From Xanthoparmelia taractica (Eukaryota > Ascomycota > Lecanoromycetes > Lecanorales > Parmeliaceae), in NCBI GenBank assembly GCA_033085395.1, contig JANQBS010000100.1, positions 1 through 64,000 of the forward strand: a DNA stretch of 64,000 nucleotides, read 5' to 3'. The position numbers and the translations under genes are program-made. Below the pieces are notes generated by a model. It made no database searches. It was not told where the DNA came from and saw nothing but the letters and a program-made list of their open reading frames with translations. The number at the start of each line of letters is the position of its first letter. Within the stretch, counting starts at the first letter, position 1. Positions 36,732-48,814 of this stretch are shown here, piece after piece.

Positions 36732-37752
36732 ATGACTACTGCTACTGACAGTCACAGTATTGATGACAAGGCTACCAATCCCATCGTCTTCTTCGACATT
36801 GCCCTTGGAGGTAAGACAAACAGCATGATTACTAACGTGTTTCAATTTTCCCCCATTCCCTTTTTGTTACTACCAAGTACTCTATGGCCATTGGCCTCTC
36901 GCGGCAGGGTGATGCCACTTCTACCCTACCAATTCGCTTCATCAGGGCTCCCTCCATCACACCGCTTGACCTTTTCCCTTTGACTCCAAAGTGAAGACTG
37001 TCATCGCCAGCCTGCACATCTACGCAGCCTCGCTGATACTTGCAGGCGAGCCACTGGGTCGAGTGAAGATGGAGCTCTTCGCCGACGTAACACCAAAAAC
37101 CGCAGAAAACTTTCGTCAATATTGCACCGGCGAGAACAAAAATCCCCAGGGACGGCCTCAGGGCTACAAAGGCTGCAAGTTTCATCGCGTTGTATGTCAG
37201 AAACCGCCTGTTCCATGTCCCCTGTTCCATGTCCCCTGTTCCCTGTTCCTTGTTCGCTGTCCCCTGGTTCCTGAAGACTATGGCATCTGATCGATCACAG
37301 ATAAGAGAGTTTATGATCCAAGGCGGAGACTTTCTCAATGGCGATGGTACTGGCAGCACCTGCATTTATGGCACCAAAGCTTTTGCCGACGAGAACTTCC
37401 AGCTGAAGCATGATACGCCCGGCTTGCTAAGCATGGCTGTTAGTACTCCACTTGTGCCAATTTCCTTATGAGCTTGCAGTAGATTCATGCGTCAGTAGAA
37501 CTCCGGCAAAGACAGCAACGGCTGCCAATTCTTCATCACCACTGTATGTCTTCTTCTGTCAGGCTTTATTGCCCGTCTAGCTTGCTGAATGCACTGTTTA
37601 AGGTTCCTACGCCATTCTTGAACAGCAAACACGTCGTCTTTGGCAAGGTCATCGACGGAATGGATGTTGTTCACAAAGTAGAGAACACTCGGGTAAGAGG
37701 GGAGAGCAAACCTGTGACAGATGTCACCATCGCACAGTGCGGCGAGATGTAA
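36732..37752 (+). CDS. Peptidyl-prolyl cis-trans isomerase, cyclophilin H-like
   Basis: This enzyme catalyses cis-trans isomerisation of prolyl peptide bonds. The closest animal relatives of this short form act with the U4/U6 snRNP. Five exons join in phase: 36732-36810, 37046-37191, 37301-37438, 37499-37543 and 37603-37752, giving 185 residues. After a 16-residue leader come NPIVFFDIALGG, GRVKMELFADVTPKTAENFR, YKGCKFHRV, IREFMIQGGDF, the catalytic and ligand-binding FMIQGGDF/NGCQFFITT core, NSKHVVFGKVIDGMDVV and IAQCGEM at the end. The first intron is long for this window (235 bases), and the second carries a short tandem repeat. No signal peptide is seen, so it is cytosolic or nuclear. Confidence 0.92.
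37198..37260. repeat. Short tandem repeat inside cyclophilin intron 2
   Basis: Units like CCTGTTCCATGTCC recur about four times with decay, within the 109-base second intron (37192-37300). It inflates that intron relative to its 59-60-base neighbours. Confidence 0.8.
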
Positions 37753-38700
37753 GACTGGTCACATTTCTATCGAGTAGAAAGCGAAATGCGATTCCAGCAG
37801 GCGGATTCAAGCTGTTCGTTCGCTGGCATTCCTTGATGATTCTCAACACTAATGACCGCCAGAGTGTCCTGCGTCTGCGTCCGTATGCGGGACGTATCGG
37901 TGTGCATAGGGAGTGGGTCCCTTAAGGGTCACCGGAAGAAAGCTTCCTCGCGCAGTTCCTCACATCCCCAAAACTTTGCCTTTTTTTTCTTTCTTCTTGT
38001 TTTCTCCAGTCTGCAACCTTAAAACCACTAAACCTGGGAAATGGATGTCCGAAAGTCATCAAGCCTCACAATTGCCAGTATGCATAAGGTAGCTTACCAT
38101 CTGGAATTATTCATCCGCTCCAATGTGATTAATATAGCACACTATGGGGTTCCTGCGGATTGATCAGGCGTCAATGCAATAACTAGGCCGCCAACAACCA
38201 CCAAAAAGTCCACCAGGACAGTCATCAACGTAAGAGAGGGAACGCCCAGATTCACCTTCAACAAGCAACGCAACCAGCAAAGATGCTAACATTCGAGCGC
38301 CTTCATTGGATCTGCCGGCTGATGACCCTGACAGGTCACATATTGGTACCACCAGAAACTCCGTCCTTTGGTTCGGAGCGGCTGCCGTTGTTGCCTCCAT
38401 ATGCAGCTGACCGACATAGAAGACATGTCGGGAAATGCTATGTGGTCGAGTAGAAATACGTCTGTAGACTAATATTGTGGTCTGCATAGGTTTGATATTT
38501 ATGTTCACCGCGATTGTCTTCGCTGTTTGGTCCAGAGGCGGCCCCATCAATGTAAGAAAATCGTTGGGCGAACACATGTGATGGAACCAAAGAGCCAAGC
38601 AGTGCGCAGAACTTTGATCCCAAGAACAGTTTTAACATGATGGTACGATGTGGAACACGAAATATCTGTGCATCCCCAAGCTTGCTGTTCTAACCGACCC
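37753..38700. other. Convergent intergenic stretch, no gene seen
   Basis: This contains the 3' ends of the cyclophilin and of the minus-strand gene at 38701-39402. A T-rich run lies near 37981-38005. Open frames on the minus strand up to 144 codons do not look conserved. Confidence 0.45.
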
Positions 38701-39402
38701 CTAGACGCTACCAAAATCTTGACCACCCAAGGCTGCCAACTCTTGGAACGTGATGCATGACTTGAATGGTTTTGCCAGAGTTCCCCACCTCTCCAAGTGC
38801 TGAATTTTCCCGTCAAACTTCAATCTGTCGAATTCCGCTTCGCTCAGGACCCATGGCTTGCCCGACACTTCTTTCTTCGCCCACCACAACGCCACGTGGA
38901 TCTGGTGAGTATCCTCGACGCCTAACGGGTAGTAAGTGATAGCAAAGCGAAGCAAATCATTACCGTTCTCGTCTCTTGTCCTTTCTTGAGTTTTTGATGG
39001 AATATCAAGTGTTACGCTCCAAGAAGGTTTCTTGCCCAGCTCCTCGATCTGTGCTTCCTGTGACGGACCTGTCTCCACCTTTTCGCTCGCTTTATCACTA
39101 GGTTCCCAGTCGATAACCTTCTTCAGACTGTCGTTGAGGTCCAAGATCTCCATGGTCTCGAGGACGCCTGCGTCGCTGTAAGCACATCCAAAAGTCGCCT
39201 TCCAGCCCTTGCAGACCAGGCGTGCGGTGTAGGTGTAGTCCTTCCTTGAGGTATCCTTGGAGATCCAGATACCCTGGAATGGATTATCATCTTTGCATAA
39301 TTTACTGTCAAGGATGACGAAACGGTAGACGGCCACGACCTGTGAGGATTGGACGATCGAGCCCTCTTGGCCTGTGTTCATGTTGTTCGAATTGGTAGCC
39401 AT
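38701..39402 (-). CDS. Uncharacterised soluble protein, 233 residues
   Basis: This is an uninterrupted frame from ATG 39402 to the stop at 38701. I do not recognise the family. There is no signal peptide or membrane helix. The protein is hydrophilic with mixed beta-like segments (VVAVYRFVILDSK, YTYTARLVCKGWKATFG, SWSVTLDIPS, LLRFAITYYPLGV, HQIHVALWWAKKE) and a charged linker around residues 105-130, which suggests a small folded domain in two parts. Four copies of a six-base unit lie just upstream of the start. Codon use and the lack of stops support real coding, but no function can be given. Confidence 0.6.
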   Translation of the reverse strand: MATNSNNMNTGQEGSIVQSSQVVAVYRFVILDSKLCKDDNPFQGIWISKDTSRKDYTYTARLVCKGWKATFGCAYSDAGVLETMEILDLNDSLKKVIDWEPSDKASEKVETGPSQEAQIEELGKKPSWSVTLDIPSKTQERTRDENGNDLLRFAITYYPLGVEDTHQIHVALWWAKKEVSGKPWVLSEAEFDRLKFDGKIQHLERWGTLAKPFKSCITFQELAALGGQDFGSV

Positions 39403-39410
39403 TATCCTGC

Positions 39411-39437
39411 AAGTCCAAGTCCAAGTCCAAGTCCAAG
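39411..39437. repeat. Hexanucleotide tandem repeat (AAGTCC, about 4.5 copies)
   Basis: It lies 9 bases upstream of the minus-strand ATG at 39402, within the probable 5' leader of the unknown protein. Confidence 0.95.
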
Positions 39438-40826
39438 GAAGAACGAAGTGTAAAGATGGCAGTTGTCTTTGTTTCCTGAGGATGACATTAGGACCCTACT
39501 TATAGGGAAGTCTTCGGGTACAATCACTACAATCGTGTGATTGCTGATTGCCTATGCGCTCGTGATCTCTTTCATCCCGAGCTCATTGCATCCGAATGAT
39601 GCTGCTGCGTTCGCGGCTGGCAAACGCGACGCATCCTCCCGGCAAGGCAAATAGACGTCTCAAACAAGGGAATCGATTCAAACCCTTACTCAGGCTATGG
39701 CTGTTCTCAGTCGCTCTAGCACTATCGACGAATCAGGCCATACCGACGGCGGACGCAGTTTTACAATCGCAGTTGGCGACCCCACACGGTCAATTGTCAT
39801 ATTGTTTGTCGCGCTCGCTGCGCTCCCTCGGCAAGCGATTGCATTCCTCGACAGTGTCCCAAAGTGTACTCCTGCATGAAAGCTAACACACTTGGGACAC
39901 CACTATCAATGAAACGAGCCAATCAGACCAAAAGAAAAGCTTCATATCTTGTTCGATGCGGCACAATTCTGTGGGGCTCTTTTGCGTCCCTCCGTTTAAG
40001 AAGAAGTGGACTCCCTCTTGCAGTCTCCTACTATCCACAACTCAGTTCAACTGTGCCAGCTACCACAGTACTCACCCGAACTCAAATGCTTCAGCTCTGG
40101 AGCGAGGCCACGAATTATTCCGTCTGTTGCGATCAACTGCACCATGTCTATCCGATCCACACCCCCGCTCGGCTTCATGCTATTCAGTCGTCCAACCAGC
40201 ATACTGGCCAAACCATGCAACATCCCTCGAGCCAAGGCAGCCACAGCACGTCTGGGCATGCACATCCACAACCCCCCAAACAAGCTCTTCCACTCAAACA
40301 CCACTCGACTGCAAAGCAACCAAGCCAAACCCCAAGAACCCCCCCTCCTCTCCGGAACCTCCCACCAAAAACCCCCTTCCCGCCCCAACGGACCGAACCA
40401 CGCACTCCGAACAAGTGCAAACGCCCACAGACACCGACATGGAAGACCACATCCCCGGCTTCTCGAAACTCGGCGTCGGTGCGAAATTAGTGGCGATTCG
40501 GTCGTTGAAAAGCGACCTCGCGACGGAAATCCAGAAGAAGGATACGGAGTGGAAAATAGGGGCGTACGAGGCGGTGATAGAAGGGTTGGGTATGAAGGAG
40601 AAGGAGATAACGGGGGGGGGGGGGGGGGAGAGTGTGTGTGAGGTATAGGGTGAGTGAGTGAGGAATATATAGAGTACAAGGATAGTTCTACGAGGGGTTA
40701 GAAATGTTATAGGATGCGTTTCTTAGTTTGTTTGTTTGAAGGCGAGGTTGGCCATATTGACGATCGATTAGACGGCATTTGGCACTTGGTACCAGGCCGC
40801 AAGGGTCTTCCTCCCAAGTGTGAAGC
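39438..40826. other. Stretch with an unresolved possible small gene
   Basis: On the plus strand, 39956-40648 is open in one frame and 40006-40641 in another. The first ends in a helix-like, charged segment (LVAIRSLKSDLATEIQKKDT) that looks protein-like. The second begins MSIRSTPPLGFMLFSRPTS at 40144, like a mitochondrial leader. The two frames overlap, and I find no intron that joins them. A 17-G run at 40612-40628 ends the region and could hide an indel. A real gene is possible but the model cannot be fixed. Confidence 0.3.
40612..40628. repeat. 17-base poly-G homopolymer
   Basis: An uninterrupted run of G follows GATAAC. Such runs are prone to length errors in assemblies. It lies in an uncertain reading frame. 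Confidence 0.95.
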
Positions 40827-43800
40827 CTAACCATCCAAAACCCCCCCCTCCTTCAAACTCTTCCACAGATCCGGCTCCAGAAACTTCCCCACGCTAACAT
40901 CCTCACTCAGCCCCTTCCGCCTCCTAGTCTTCAGCACAAAATCCCTCGCCATCGCCATCGCGCTCGCCATCTCCAGCGGCCTCGTCTTGACCTCCTTGTC
41001 CAACGGATCCCCCGGCACGACGTTCCACCGGTCAAAGACCAGACTCACCATCGCCTGGCCCTGCGTGTGGATGCGGACGTCGGTTTCGAAGCCGAAGCTG
41101 TCGATGACCGGCACGAGGCCCCGGACGCCGTACAGAGGCGTCCCTGCTATGGGGCCGTCGGAGAGGACGTGGCCTCGTCGCCTGGAGAGGACGGTGTAGA
41201 GTGCCGAGACTGAGTCGGCGGGTCCGGTCATGGAGACGGTGTAGAGGGGTTCGAGGAGGCGGGGGGATGCGGTCAGGAAGGATGAGTAGAGAGCGCGGCG
41301 GGTCGTGGGGATTATTTGACCGCCTCCGCGGGAGATGCTGTCGGCGGCCAGCGAGATGTCGGTCAATTTGAACTTGGTGTTGCGAATTGCTGTCATAATG
41401 AGTTAGCATGAATCGTGGAGGACAGGACTGCAGGGGAATGCGTACGTTCTTCACAAAGCGGGCCTTCTCTTGTGCCCCAGCTAAAACCTTGACGGATTGT
41501 GTCGCGAACAGTATTCACGAGCTTCTTATCAACTTGCGAAGGCAGAGTGTCGTCTTGCAGGATATTTGGGCCAGTCTCATCAGGACCAAAGGCCCAAATA
41601 CTCCTTGAAGCAAGCTTGTCCCAGTCGTATTTTTCCTCGAAGAACTGGCCAACCTTTCGAATTGGATCTTTGATATTGACTTTGCCGCTTTCAATGTCTT
41701 CTGCTATACCGTCGTCCAAAGGCTCGGCGACCATGGTGATCTTGTTCTTCTTATTAGGCGTAATGGCGTAGCACATAATGGCAGACGTCTCAACGACGGT
41801 TTCGCAGAAACGAGTGACTGGATCCGACACTTTGAGCTCCATATCTGAATAAAGCCTGCGTAGATCATGAAGGACACAATCCATATAAAGCTCGCCTGTC
41901 CCTAGGACAACGTGTTCGCCTGATTCTTCCACCTTTGTAGTAATTAGAGGGTAGCTTTTGTTCACCTTTCTCAGCCCATCCAGCATTTTCGGCAGCTCTG
42001 AAGGATTGATGGGCTCGACCGCGACCTTGAACACCGATTCCGTGAAATGCTTGACAGGTTTAAAAATGTAAGCATCTTCATCGTTCGGAAGCTTTGGGGG
42101 GACTATGGTAGCTATTTTGACGATGGAATTGTCAATACCGCTGAGTAGGACCCAACTACCCGCAGGAACGCCACTTGTGGGAATGTTATACCGCGACTCC
42201 GCGATCCAAGTATCTGATATAGTCGAAATACTCATATCTTCTTCATCGTCTATCGTATAGCCCTCGCCCAGTACCCGGACCTGCTGCCCCGCTTTCGCAA
42301 TACCGCTCAGGACTCGGCCAAAGGAATAAAAATGTTCAGCATCGGGCGTATTGAACAGCTTCGTAATTTGAAGCACCAAAGGACCGTCTTGATCACATTT
42401 TGCGATTGACTCGGCGGTCTTGGTATCCGTAGGTCCTGTATAATACCGATCGAGCTTCTTCTGTGCCCCTTCCAGGGGCGACGGGATATGCTCTACCAAC
42501 ATATCTACAAAGCCTTCAGCTCCGCCAAAAAACTGCTCGCAGACCATCCTCAAGAGGTCTTTGGCGTCGGTCTTATACTGGGAAGGCTTCAGATAAATTC
42601 CTAGCATTGCCAATGTTTCCTTCAGATCCTCTGGGCTTTCGCTTATGGTATGAGAATACAATTTGTATATTGGCTCTAGAACGAAATTGACAAATGTACG
42701 TTTTGATCTCTCCTCGGTGCCCTTCCTTGTGAATGACCTCCGTTTGGGATTGAAGAAGATGTCGCCCCACAACCGCACGCCAAAGTCTCTAGCATTGACA
42801 TCCGGGTAGTTATCTGCGTACATCTTTGCAAAAGACGGCAGCGTAAAAATCCAGCCTATGCTGCTGCAGGCGAAGGCGACATTGCCCTTTTCTGGGCTTA
42901 ACCTTCGCTTTTCTCCCTGACCAGGTAGTGTGTTTTCGATAACGGTATTGACTTCTTCTATGACGTGTTTGAGCTTAAAGTATGCATCAGTGGGTGGCAG
43001 CTTCAGCTCGAGTATCAATCGATCCATCTTGTTGACAACCAAAGTCAGGGGAAGGTCCTCTAATACTGCGTATTTGATGATCTGCTCGGTGTTGATTTGA
43101 ACACCTTCTACCACATCAACCACCAGGACAACCCCATCGACGAGTCTTAACGAAGCTGCTACTTCATCCACGAAATTCACGTGACCCGGGGTATCCAGTA
43201 TGTTGAGCAGATGTGACTTTCCGCGTGTTCCCTGCAAAATGAGGCTCATCGGTGCCGACTTGATTGAAATGCCTCGTTCCCGCTCCAAGATGTGGACATC
43301 TGTGTATCTGAGCTGCTCATCCCTCTTTCTACCCCTCCTTTTCTCCTGCCTTTCAGCTATATCATGTGTCTGGAGTACCAGCATATCCATTAGAGCTGTT
43401 TTGCCGTGATGGAGATGTCCCGCGAAGGCAATGTTTCTGATCTGCTCGGGGAAGTTCATCATATCCGTCATGAAATCGCGCGCAAAGTGTACGGGCGGTA
43501 GATCGGCTTCCTGAACAGTGAACTTTTTCTGAACCACTGGTGCAATGATGGGTTGCGAAAGAGGCTGCGCATCCTCCTCTTGTACCATGGTTTCCACGCC
43601 CGGACCGTAGACCTGCTGCGCTGTAGGATAGTATTGTTTGTCCTCATGAAGGACAACGGCATTAGAAGGTCCATCCTCGTCAATCTCCATCAAGGCCTGA
43701 TCGTTGGGCGCGCCATCTTCCTCTGCCTCGTCCTCGTCGACGTAGGCGTCGCCAGTCGCACCCTGTTGCGAGTCTTCCTCAGATTCTTCTGCTTCGCCAA

Positions 43801-43888
43801 TGAAGTTGCCAAACCTAAAACAATCTATCAGTATGATCCTTCTACAAGGGTACATCGGAGGGATTTACTCATCGTAAAGATCATCCAT
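40827..43888 (-). CDS. SNU114: U5 snRNP GTPase Snu114 (EFTUD2)
   Basis: This is the EF-2-like GTPase of the U5 snRNP and tri-snRNP, which controls spliceosome activation and disassembly in the nucleus. Exons 43888-43869, 43814-41446 and 41389-40827 join in phase, giving 983 residues, the usual family length. The first coding exon is only 20 nt (MDDLYDE, the last codon split across the intron), followed by FGNFIGEAEESEED and an acidic N-domain. GTPase motifs are G1 AGHLHHGKT (about 43420), G3 DTPGHVNFVDE (about 43180) and G4 NKMD (about 43030). The C-terminal EF-2 domains IV-V include RTRPLEMASAM-like sequence (TRPLEMASAMAMARDFVLKT) and end KEGGVLDG. The LCEE to PIRNTKFKL junction fixes the second intron. 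The gene is divergent from the thiolase gene with 225 bases between starts. Confidence 0.94.
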
Positions 43889-44113
43889 TCTGGCCGCAAC
43901 TTCTAAACAATTAGAGATTGAGCAGTAATGACTTTGAAATTTCTTGGCTTCAATGCGGCTCAAATGTGGCTCAATCCATACCACGTGACTCTATCCTTTT
44001 AGCTCCCGCCGCTAGATCCCGTCCCTGGGTCCGATGCCTGAGAAAAAGTCCGGGGGATGCAAGCCCATCTACGGCACTCGACTTCTTGTGAATATCAACT
44101 ACGTTCTACGAAG
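43889..44113. promoter_or_regulatory. Divergent promoter, Snu114 / Erg10, with CACGTG box
   Basis: This 225-base gap lies between two start codons on opposite strands. It contains a palindromic CACGTG at 43982-43987, the core bound by basic helix-loop-helix factors such as Cbf1 or the sterol regulator SREBP family. That is suggestive next to a sterol-pathway gene, but one six-base match is weak evidence. Confidence 0.55.
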
Positions 44114-45565
44114 ATGGCTTCGCTTCCAATGACTTCTGTATACATTGTTTCTGCTGTCAGGACCCCAATTGGACAGTTTCAAGGGTACGTTCAAGAGGAA
44201 GCGGATGGTTAACGCTCCAAGTAATCTGACATCCATTTTAGGTCACTTGCCAGTCAGACTGCCATTCAGCTAGGCTCTCACGCCATCAAGTGTATACTCC
44301 CTCAACTTCTCATTACCCAATGAACTAGGCCAACCGTTCACAGCTGCCTTAGAGCGAGTCCCTAATGTCAAGCCCGGAGAGGTTGATGAAGTCTACTTTG
44401 GCAATGTTCTTTCGGCAAAGTACTCCAATCCTCTAAGCCTTCATCTAAAGAAGCCATTATACTGAGTGTACTCAGCCTTGGCCAGAACCCTGCCCGCCAA
44501 TGCGCCATCAATGCTGGCATGCCCGACTCGACTGTCTGCACCACAATAAACAAAGTTTGCGCCTCCTCCCTCAAAGCCATCATCCTTGCCACCCAAACCA
44601 TCATGACTGGTAATGCCTCCGCAATCATAGCCGGTGGCACCGAATCCATGTCGAATGTCCCTCACTATCTTCCCAGTCTCCGAGCGGGCAGCAAATACGG
44701 CGATGCCACTCTTGTCGACGGCCTGCTGCGAGACGGCTTGACAGATGCTTACTCCTCCAAACACATGGGTCTACAGGGCGAAGAGTGTGCTTCAGACCAC
44801 GGTTTTGACCGTGCAGCGCAAGATGCGTACGCAATTCGCTCGATACAAAAGGCGCAACACGCCACCAAAGCCGGTCTCTTCGCCCCTGAGATCATACCTG
44901 TGTCCGTTCCTGGTCCTAGAGGCAAACCAGCAACCGTCGTCGACAAAGATGAAAAGCCCCAGATGCCACTCAATGAAGAAAAACTTAAAGCAATGAAACC
45001 AGCTTTCATAACTGATGGCTCCGGTACCGTGACAGCGCCAAATGCTTCCCCTCTCTCCGATGGAGCTTCTGCTCTCGTGATCGTTTCTGAGGAGTTTATG
45101 AAGAAGAAGCGTCTCACACCACTGGCAAAGATCCTGGGCTGGGGCGACGCAGCACAAGCTCCTTCGAAGTTCACTACAGCGCCTTCCCTCGCGATACCTA
45201 AAGCTCTCAAGCATGCTCAAACTGATATTAGTGAGGTCGATGCCTTCGAAATAAACGAAGCTTTCAGCGTGGTAGCTTTAGCAAATTTGAAACTGCTGGG
45301 CCTGAGCGAAGAGAAAGTGAACTTACATGGTGGCGCTGTGGCGTTGGGACATCCGTTGGGCTGCAGTGGCTCGAGGATCGTGACGACGCTGTTGGGTGTA
45401 TTGAGAGAGAAAGGAGGAAAGGTAGGATGTGCTGGAATCTGTAATGGAGGAGGTGGAGCGAGTGCCATCGTCATACAGAACCTACAAGGCAAGGGAGAGA
45501 CCAATGGGCACTCGAATGATTTAGATCATCGAGAAACCAGCATCGGTGCCATTGGAGGTGCCTAA
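44114..45565 (+). CDS. ERG10: Acetyl-CoA C-acetyltransferase (cytosolic thiolase)
   Basis: This enzyme condenses two acetyl-CoA to acetoacetyl-CoA, the first step of the mevalonate and ergosterol pathway. Four exons join in phase: 44114-44184, 44242-44291, 44344-44419 and 44476-45565, giving 428 residues. Thiolase marks are VYIVSAVRTPIGQFQGSLAS at the start, the acyl-enzyme cysteine in NKVCASSLKA (about 44548), the GGTESMSNVP loop, ALGHPLGCSGSR (about 45345) with its catalytic histidine, and the second cysteine in CAGICNGGGGAS (about 45430). No N-terminal mitochondrial presequence is visible, which fits the cytosolic form. The tail after IVIQNL is about 30 residues longer than in short family members and ends GAIGGA. 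Confidence 0.93.
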
Positions 45566-45849
45566 GGATGGCTGATGTGTTAAAAGGTATGAAAACTGCT
45601 AACTCGAGTCTCCATGGTGCGATGCTCTAAAGTCAGCTCTTCTTTCATCTTTTACCGTGAGATTTCCTTATTGTGAAATATGCGTCCGACAATATTTCTT
45701 GTATCACACAATACGTTCTCTTCTTTCAAAAACATCCTCCCAATCTTCCCAGATACCTCTCCGCATTTCCGCATGGGAAAAGGCGGGTTCCCCAAGTAGC
45801 CAAACGCCAATGAAACCGGAGACCCGGAGACTTGAGATATCCCCCCCGC

Positions 45850-46719
45850 CGGGCAAAACGCAGCTTCCAGTGCTTGTTCGATACCGAGCGTACAGGTATT
45901 ATTCCTATATCACCGACACTAACGTTCTTTCAGCTTCAATCTGTTACTCGTCAAAGGCAACGTCTTTGTTATTTCCGTTTGGATTATGATTACGGTCACA
46001 TTCGGCTGGACCGTTGCCTTTACTACGCCAATCTATACCAGTGCCTGCCGTTGTGGATTAACTGGACCGGTTTTGGCTCCACAGTGGATAACTGTATCAA
46101 TACTAATACAATGTATCTGGCTCAGGCATGGTCTGATGTTCTCATAGACGGTAAGTAGACCTTTTGTATTCCCCTATCATGACTTTTTTGACAAGCAAGC
46201 AGTCATTATTCTCTCGCTGCCGCCTCCATGCGTGAGCTTCCTGGCTCTGCATATGCAATCGCCGCTTACGAAGTATTCAGATCTGGAAGTTGCAGATGTC
46301 AACAAGGCACAAGTTCGGCATAAGCGGCATATTTCTTCTTGGGGCTCTGTAAGTGATATAGCTCCAAGTCTGTCCCGTCGGGTCTTCCAAATGTTCACAA
46401 AACGCAGGACCGTTGGAGCAGGAGTCGGGAAGCTTGTCGCAATCAATAGAGTAGTCCACGGTCCGTTTTGACTCCAGTCTTAGGGTACAGAATGCTGATG
46501 CCTTTACGACGACACAGTTGGACGTTGGGTTTGTTGATCTCAGTTGTAAGGATACCCAAGGAAGAGATTGTTCCTTAATTTAACAAATCCCAATTCACAG
46601 ATTACAACAGCCCATTGGTATATTGGGCAATGATCGAATCTTCTTTGGGCATTGTAGGCGCTTGCCTGCCTATGCTCCGACCTCTGTTTACCAACAAGTC
46701 CACGAGTTATGGGGAGTAA
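45850..46719 (+). pseudogene. Rhodopsin-domain (PTH11-like) membrane protein, 5'-truncated and frameshifted
   Basis: This is a third relative of the rhodopsin-domain family, belonging to the subgroup that ends YW..IE.SLGIVGACLP. In frame one: GNVFVISVWIMITVTFGWTV (about 45955-46015). In a second frame: LYQCLPLWINWTGFGSTVDN then CINTNTMYLAQAWSDVLID (about 46030-46150). The switch lies at about 46015-46024 and needs a one-base shift. Introns 46151-46202 and one ending just before 46602 fit, and the last exon reads NSPLVYWAMIESSLGIVGAC and ends at 46719. The first three helices are missing: only about 280 bases separate the thiolase stop from the first recognisable part. It therefore looks like a truncated relic next to Erg10. 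Confidence 0.72.
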
Positions 46720-48814
46720 CGTATGCAGCCCAAGAGGAGGCCCTAACGAGGGGTTAAACAGCTAAGAGATGAGGGCCATTGGATCAGCATTCCGATGGGT
46801 ACAGACCCAATATCCACACCTTGTTTGGCGTGGTGGCAACAGTGTCGGAGTGCACCAAGAAGGGAACGGTATCCGAAACAGTCCTGAGACCCTCGGGTAT
46901 ATCACTCCAAAGCTGGCAAGCTGGTGCTTCGATGGTCCGAGGCACCTGTATTTCGTTCATTGGTTATATCAGTACCCGAGACTTCCATTACTTTCTTACT
47001 AACGCGTCACGATTCCAACGTTTACCCATAGCATGTACAGGCTGATCTCAAAAACAGCATCTTGTATCCGTATTTTTGGCTGTACAAAATCTGGAACTGT
47101 GCTCGTCGATGATAAGGCTGAATATGTGAGAAGCCAATCTTGAACCATGAGCCTCACAAAACGGAGAAAAATCGACGCAATCCTGTAACGGAAAACAACC
47201 ACGACACGACCCAGCACCAGCCTGGAATCCCCCACCTCAAAAAATCCATGCTCAACCTCATGCCCCAATCCTCTCTCTCTCTCTCTCTCCCTTTCCCTGC
47301 AAGCCACACTCGTCCACTTCGCAGCAAACAACGACCCCTACTTCCTCAACTAACCCATCAGCGTTACCTCCACCATCCTCATCTATCAATCAAACAAAAA
47401 CAACACACACACCATCCCCACCACACGCGCACAATAACTCCTCTCCTCTTTGTATTACCCTCATTGTCAATCTAAACCCTTCCCTTCCATTCTCTCTCAC
47501 CCATTCATTCGACCACAAGAAGGAAAAACCCGTCATCCAAAAAAAAAAACAAGAAAAACAAACAAGATCGCACATTGAACACGCCCATCCACGTTGCCGG
47601 AGCCGGTGCCAGCGTCACGCTGCCCGTTTTCATTGATCGCGGTTAAGTGTGCGGTTTAAGAGTCGAAAAGAGAAACGGGGGAGAGTTTATTTGGTGGGAT
47701 GGAGCAGGTAGCTGAGAGCAGCAGGGCGGTGTCGTGCGTCGTGTGCGTGGCTGGTTGGGTATCGAGTATCTGGGTTACGATGTACGATTGAAGCGGCAGG
47801 GAAGGGGGGTGGTGGTGGTCGTGGACAGTATCAAACACAGATACGATAAATATATCAACCTCCGAGTAGCCAACCATTCTGAACCGGAAACCGCAGCAGC
47901 AGCGACCTCACGCCTCCCAACTCTGCTGGCAAGTGCACTCAATCATGACACACACTCCTTCTCCCTGTCCCTTGCATCGTCAAGATGACCACATGCAAAA
48001 TGAACCAGAACCACCTCCTTCATTCCTCCCTTCCCCCCTTGCCCCCTTTCTCCCTTCCCCCCTTGCCCCTTTCTCCCTCTCTCCCTCCCCTCCCTCCCTC
48101 CCTCCCTCCCTCCCTTCCTTCACAGACCCCACCATAGCAAGCACCCAAGCAAACGTAAATCCCTACCTAACTCACCAACAAGAAGAGAGAGCCATCGCAC
48201 GAGGAGGGTGGAAACACAAGTGGCAACTGGCAATGCGGCTTGCGTGGTTAAATACACAGCCGATAGACGTAAGGTTTGTAGGTAGCTCGTGAAAGAGTGA
48301 GTGAGTGAGTGGGCTGGGTACATCGACCCGCCTTTTCTGTCTTCTTCTTCGCTTGATGAGAAGTATCTATACTCTACAAAAACAGAGATAGAGAAGAGAA
48401 GAGAAAGACCACAGAGTAATTCGCAAAGCATGGCGCGTTGCAACGGTGGATAAACTACCATGCAAGTCAATGATCTAGCTAGCTAGTTCTAGAGAGCCCA
48501 GTCTCGGTAAAACCACGCTGTACGATATTCAACTATCTTATGCATACTTGGGGGGGGGGGAGAGCGTGGCCATAGCTAGCTAGCGGAGAGTCTGATGATC
48601 TGCATTCCTAAACACTCCTGAAATCAAAGATCCAAGAGTGAAGGCGGAGGTCGTCAGAGCATGCGAGTTTAGGCAAAGCCAAACGGCCGATGATGCGCAG
48701 ACAAGTGAGACGACCCGACAGAGTCGAAGCGCTTGCAATGCAAACGCCAAAAATTTATACATCCATCAAACAAAGAAGGCGGGGATATCATACAACAAGA
48801 ATTGGCGCCAAAGC
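46720..48814. other. 2.1-kb stretch of low-complexity DNA, no gene seen
   Basis: This contains a CT dinucleotide run (about 47265-47288), a C/T-only tract (about 48025-48120), a GAGT tandem (about 48295-48310) and an 11-base G run (48550-48560). Open frames are short and repeat-derived. The right end is the 3' flank of the Vps8 gene. Confidence 0.5.
48025..48120. repeat. Polypyrimidine tract with repeated TTCCCCCCTTGCCCC unit and CCCT tandem
   Basis: Two near-copies of a roughly 22-base C-rich unit are followed by eight or so CCCT/CCTC units. The plus strand is almost free of purines over 90 bases, so triplex or H-DNA formation is possible. Confidence 0.85.
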
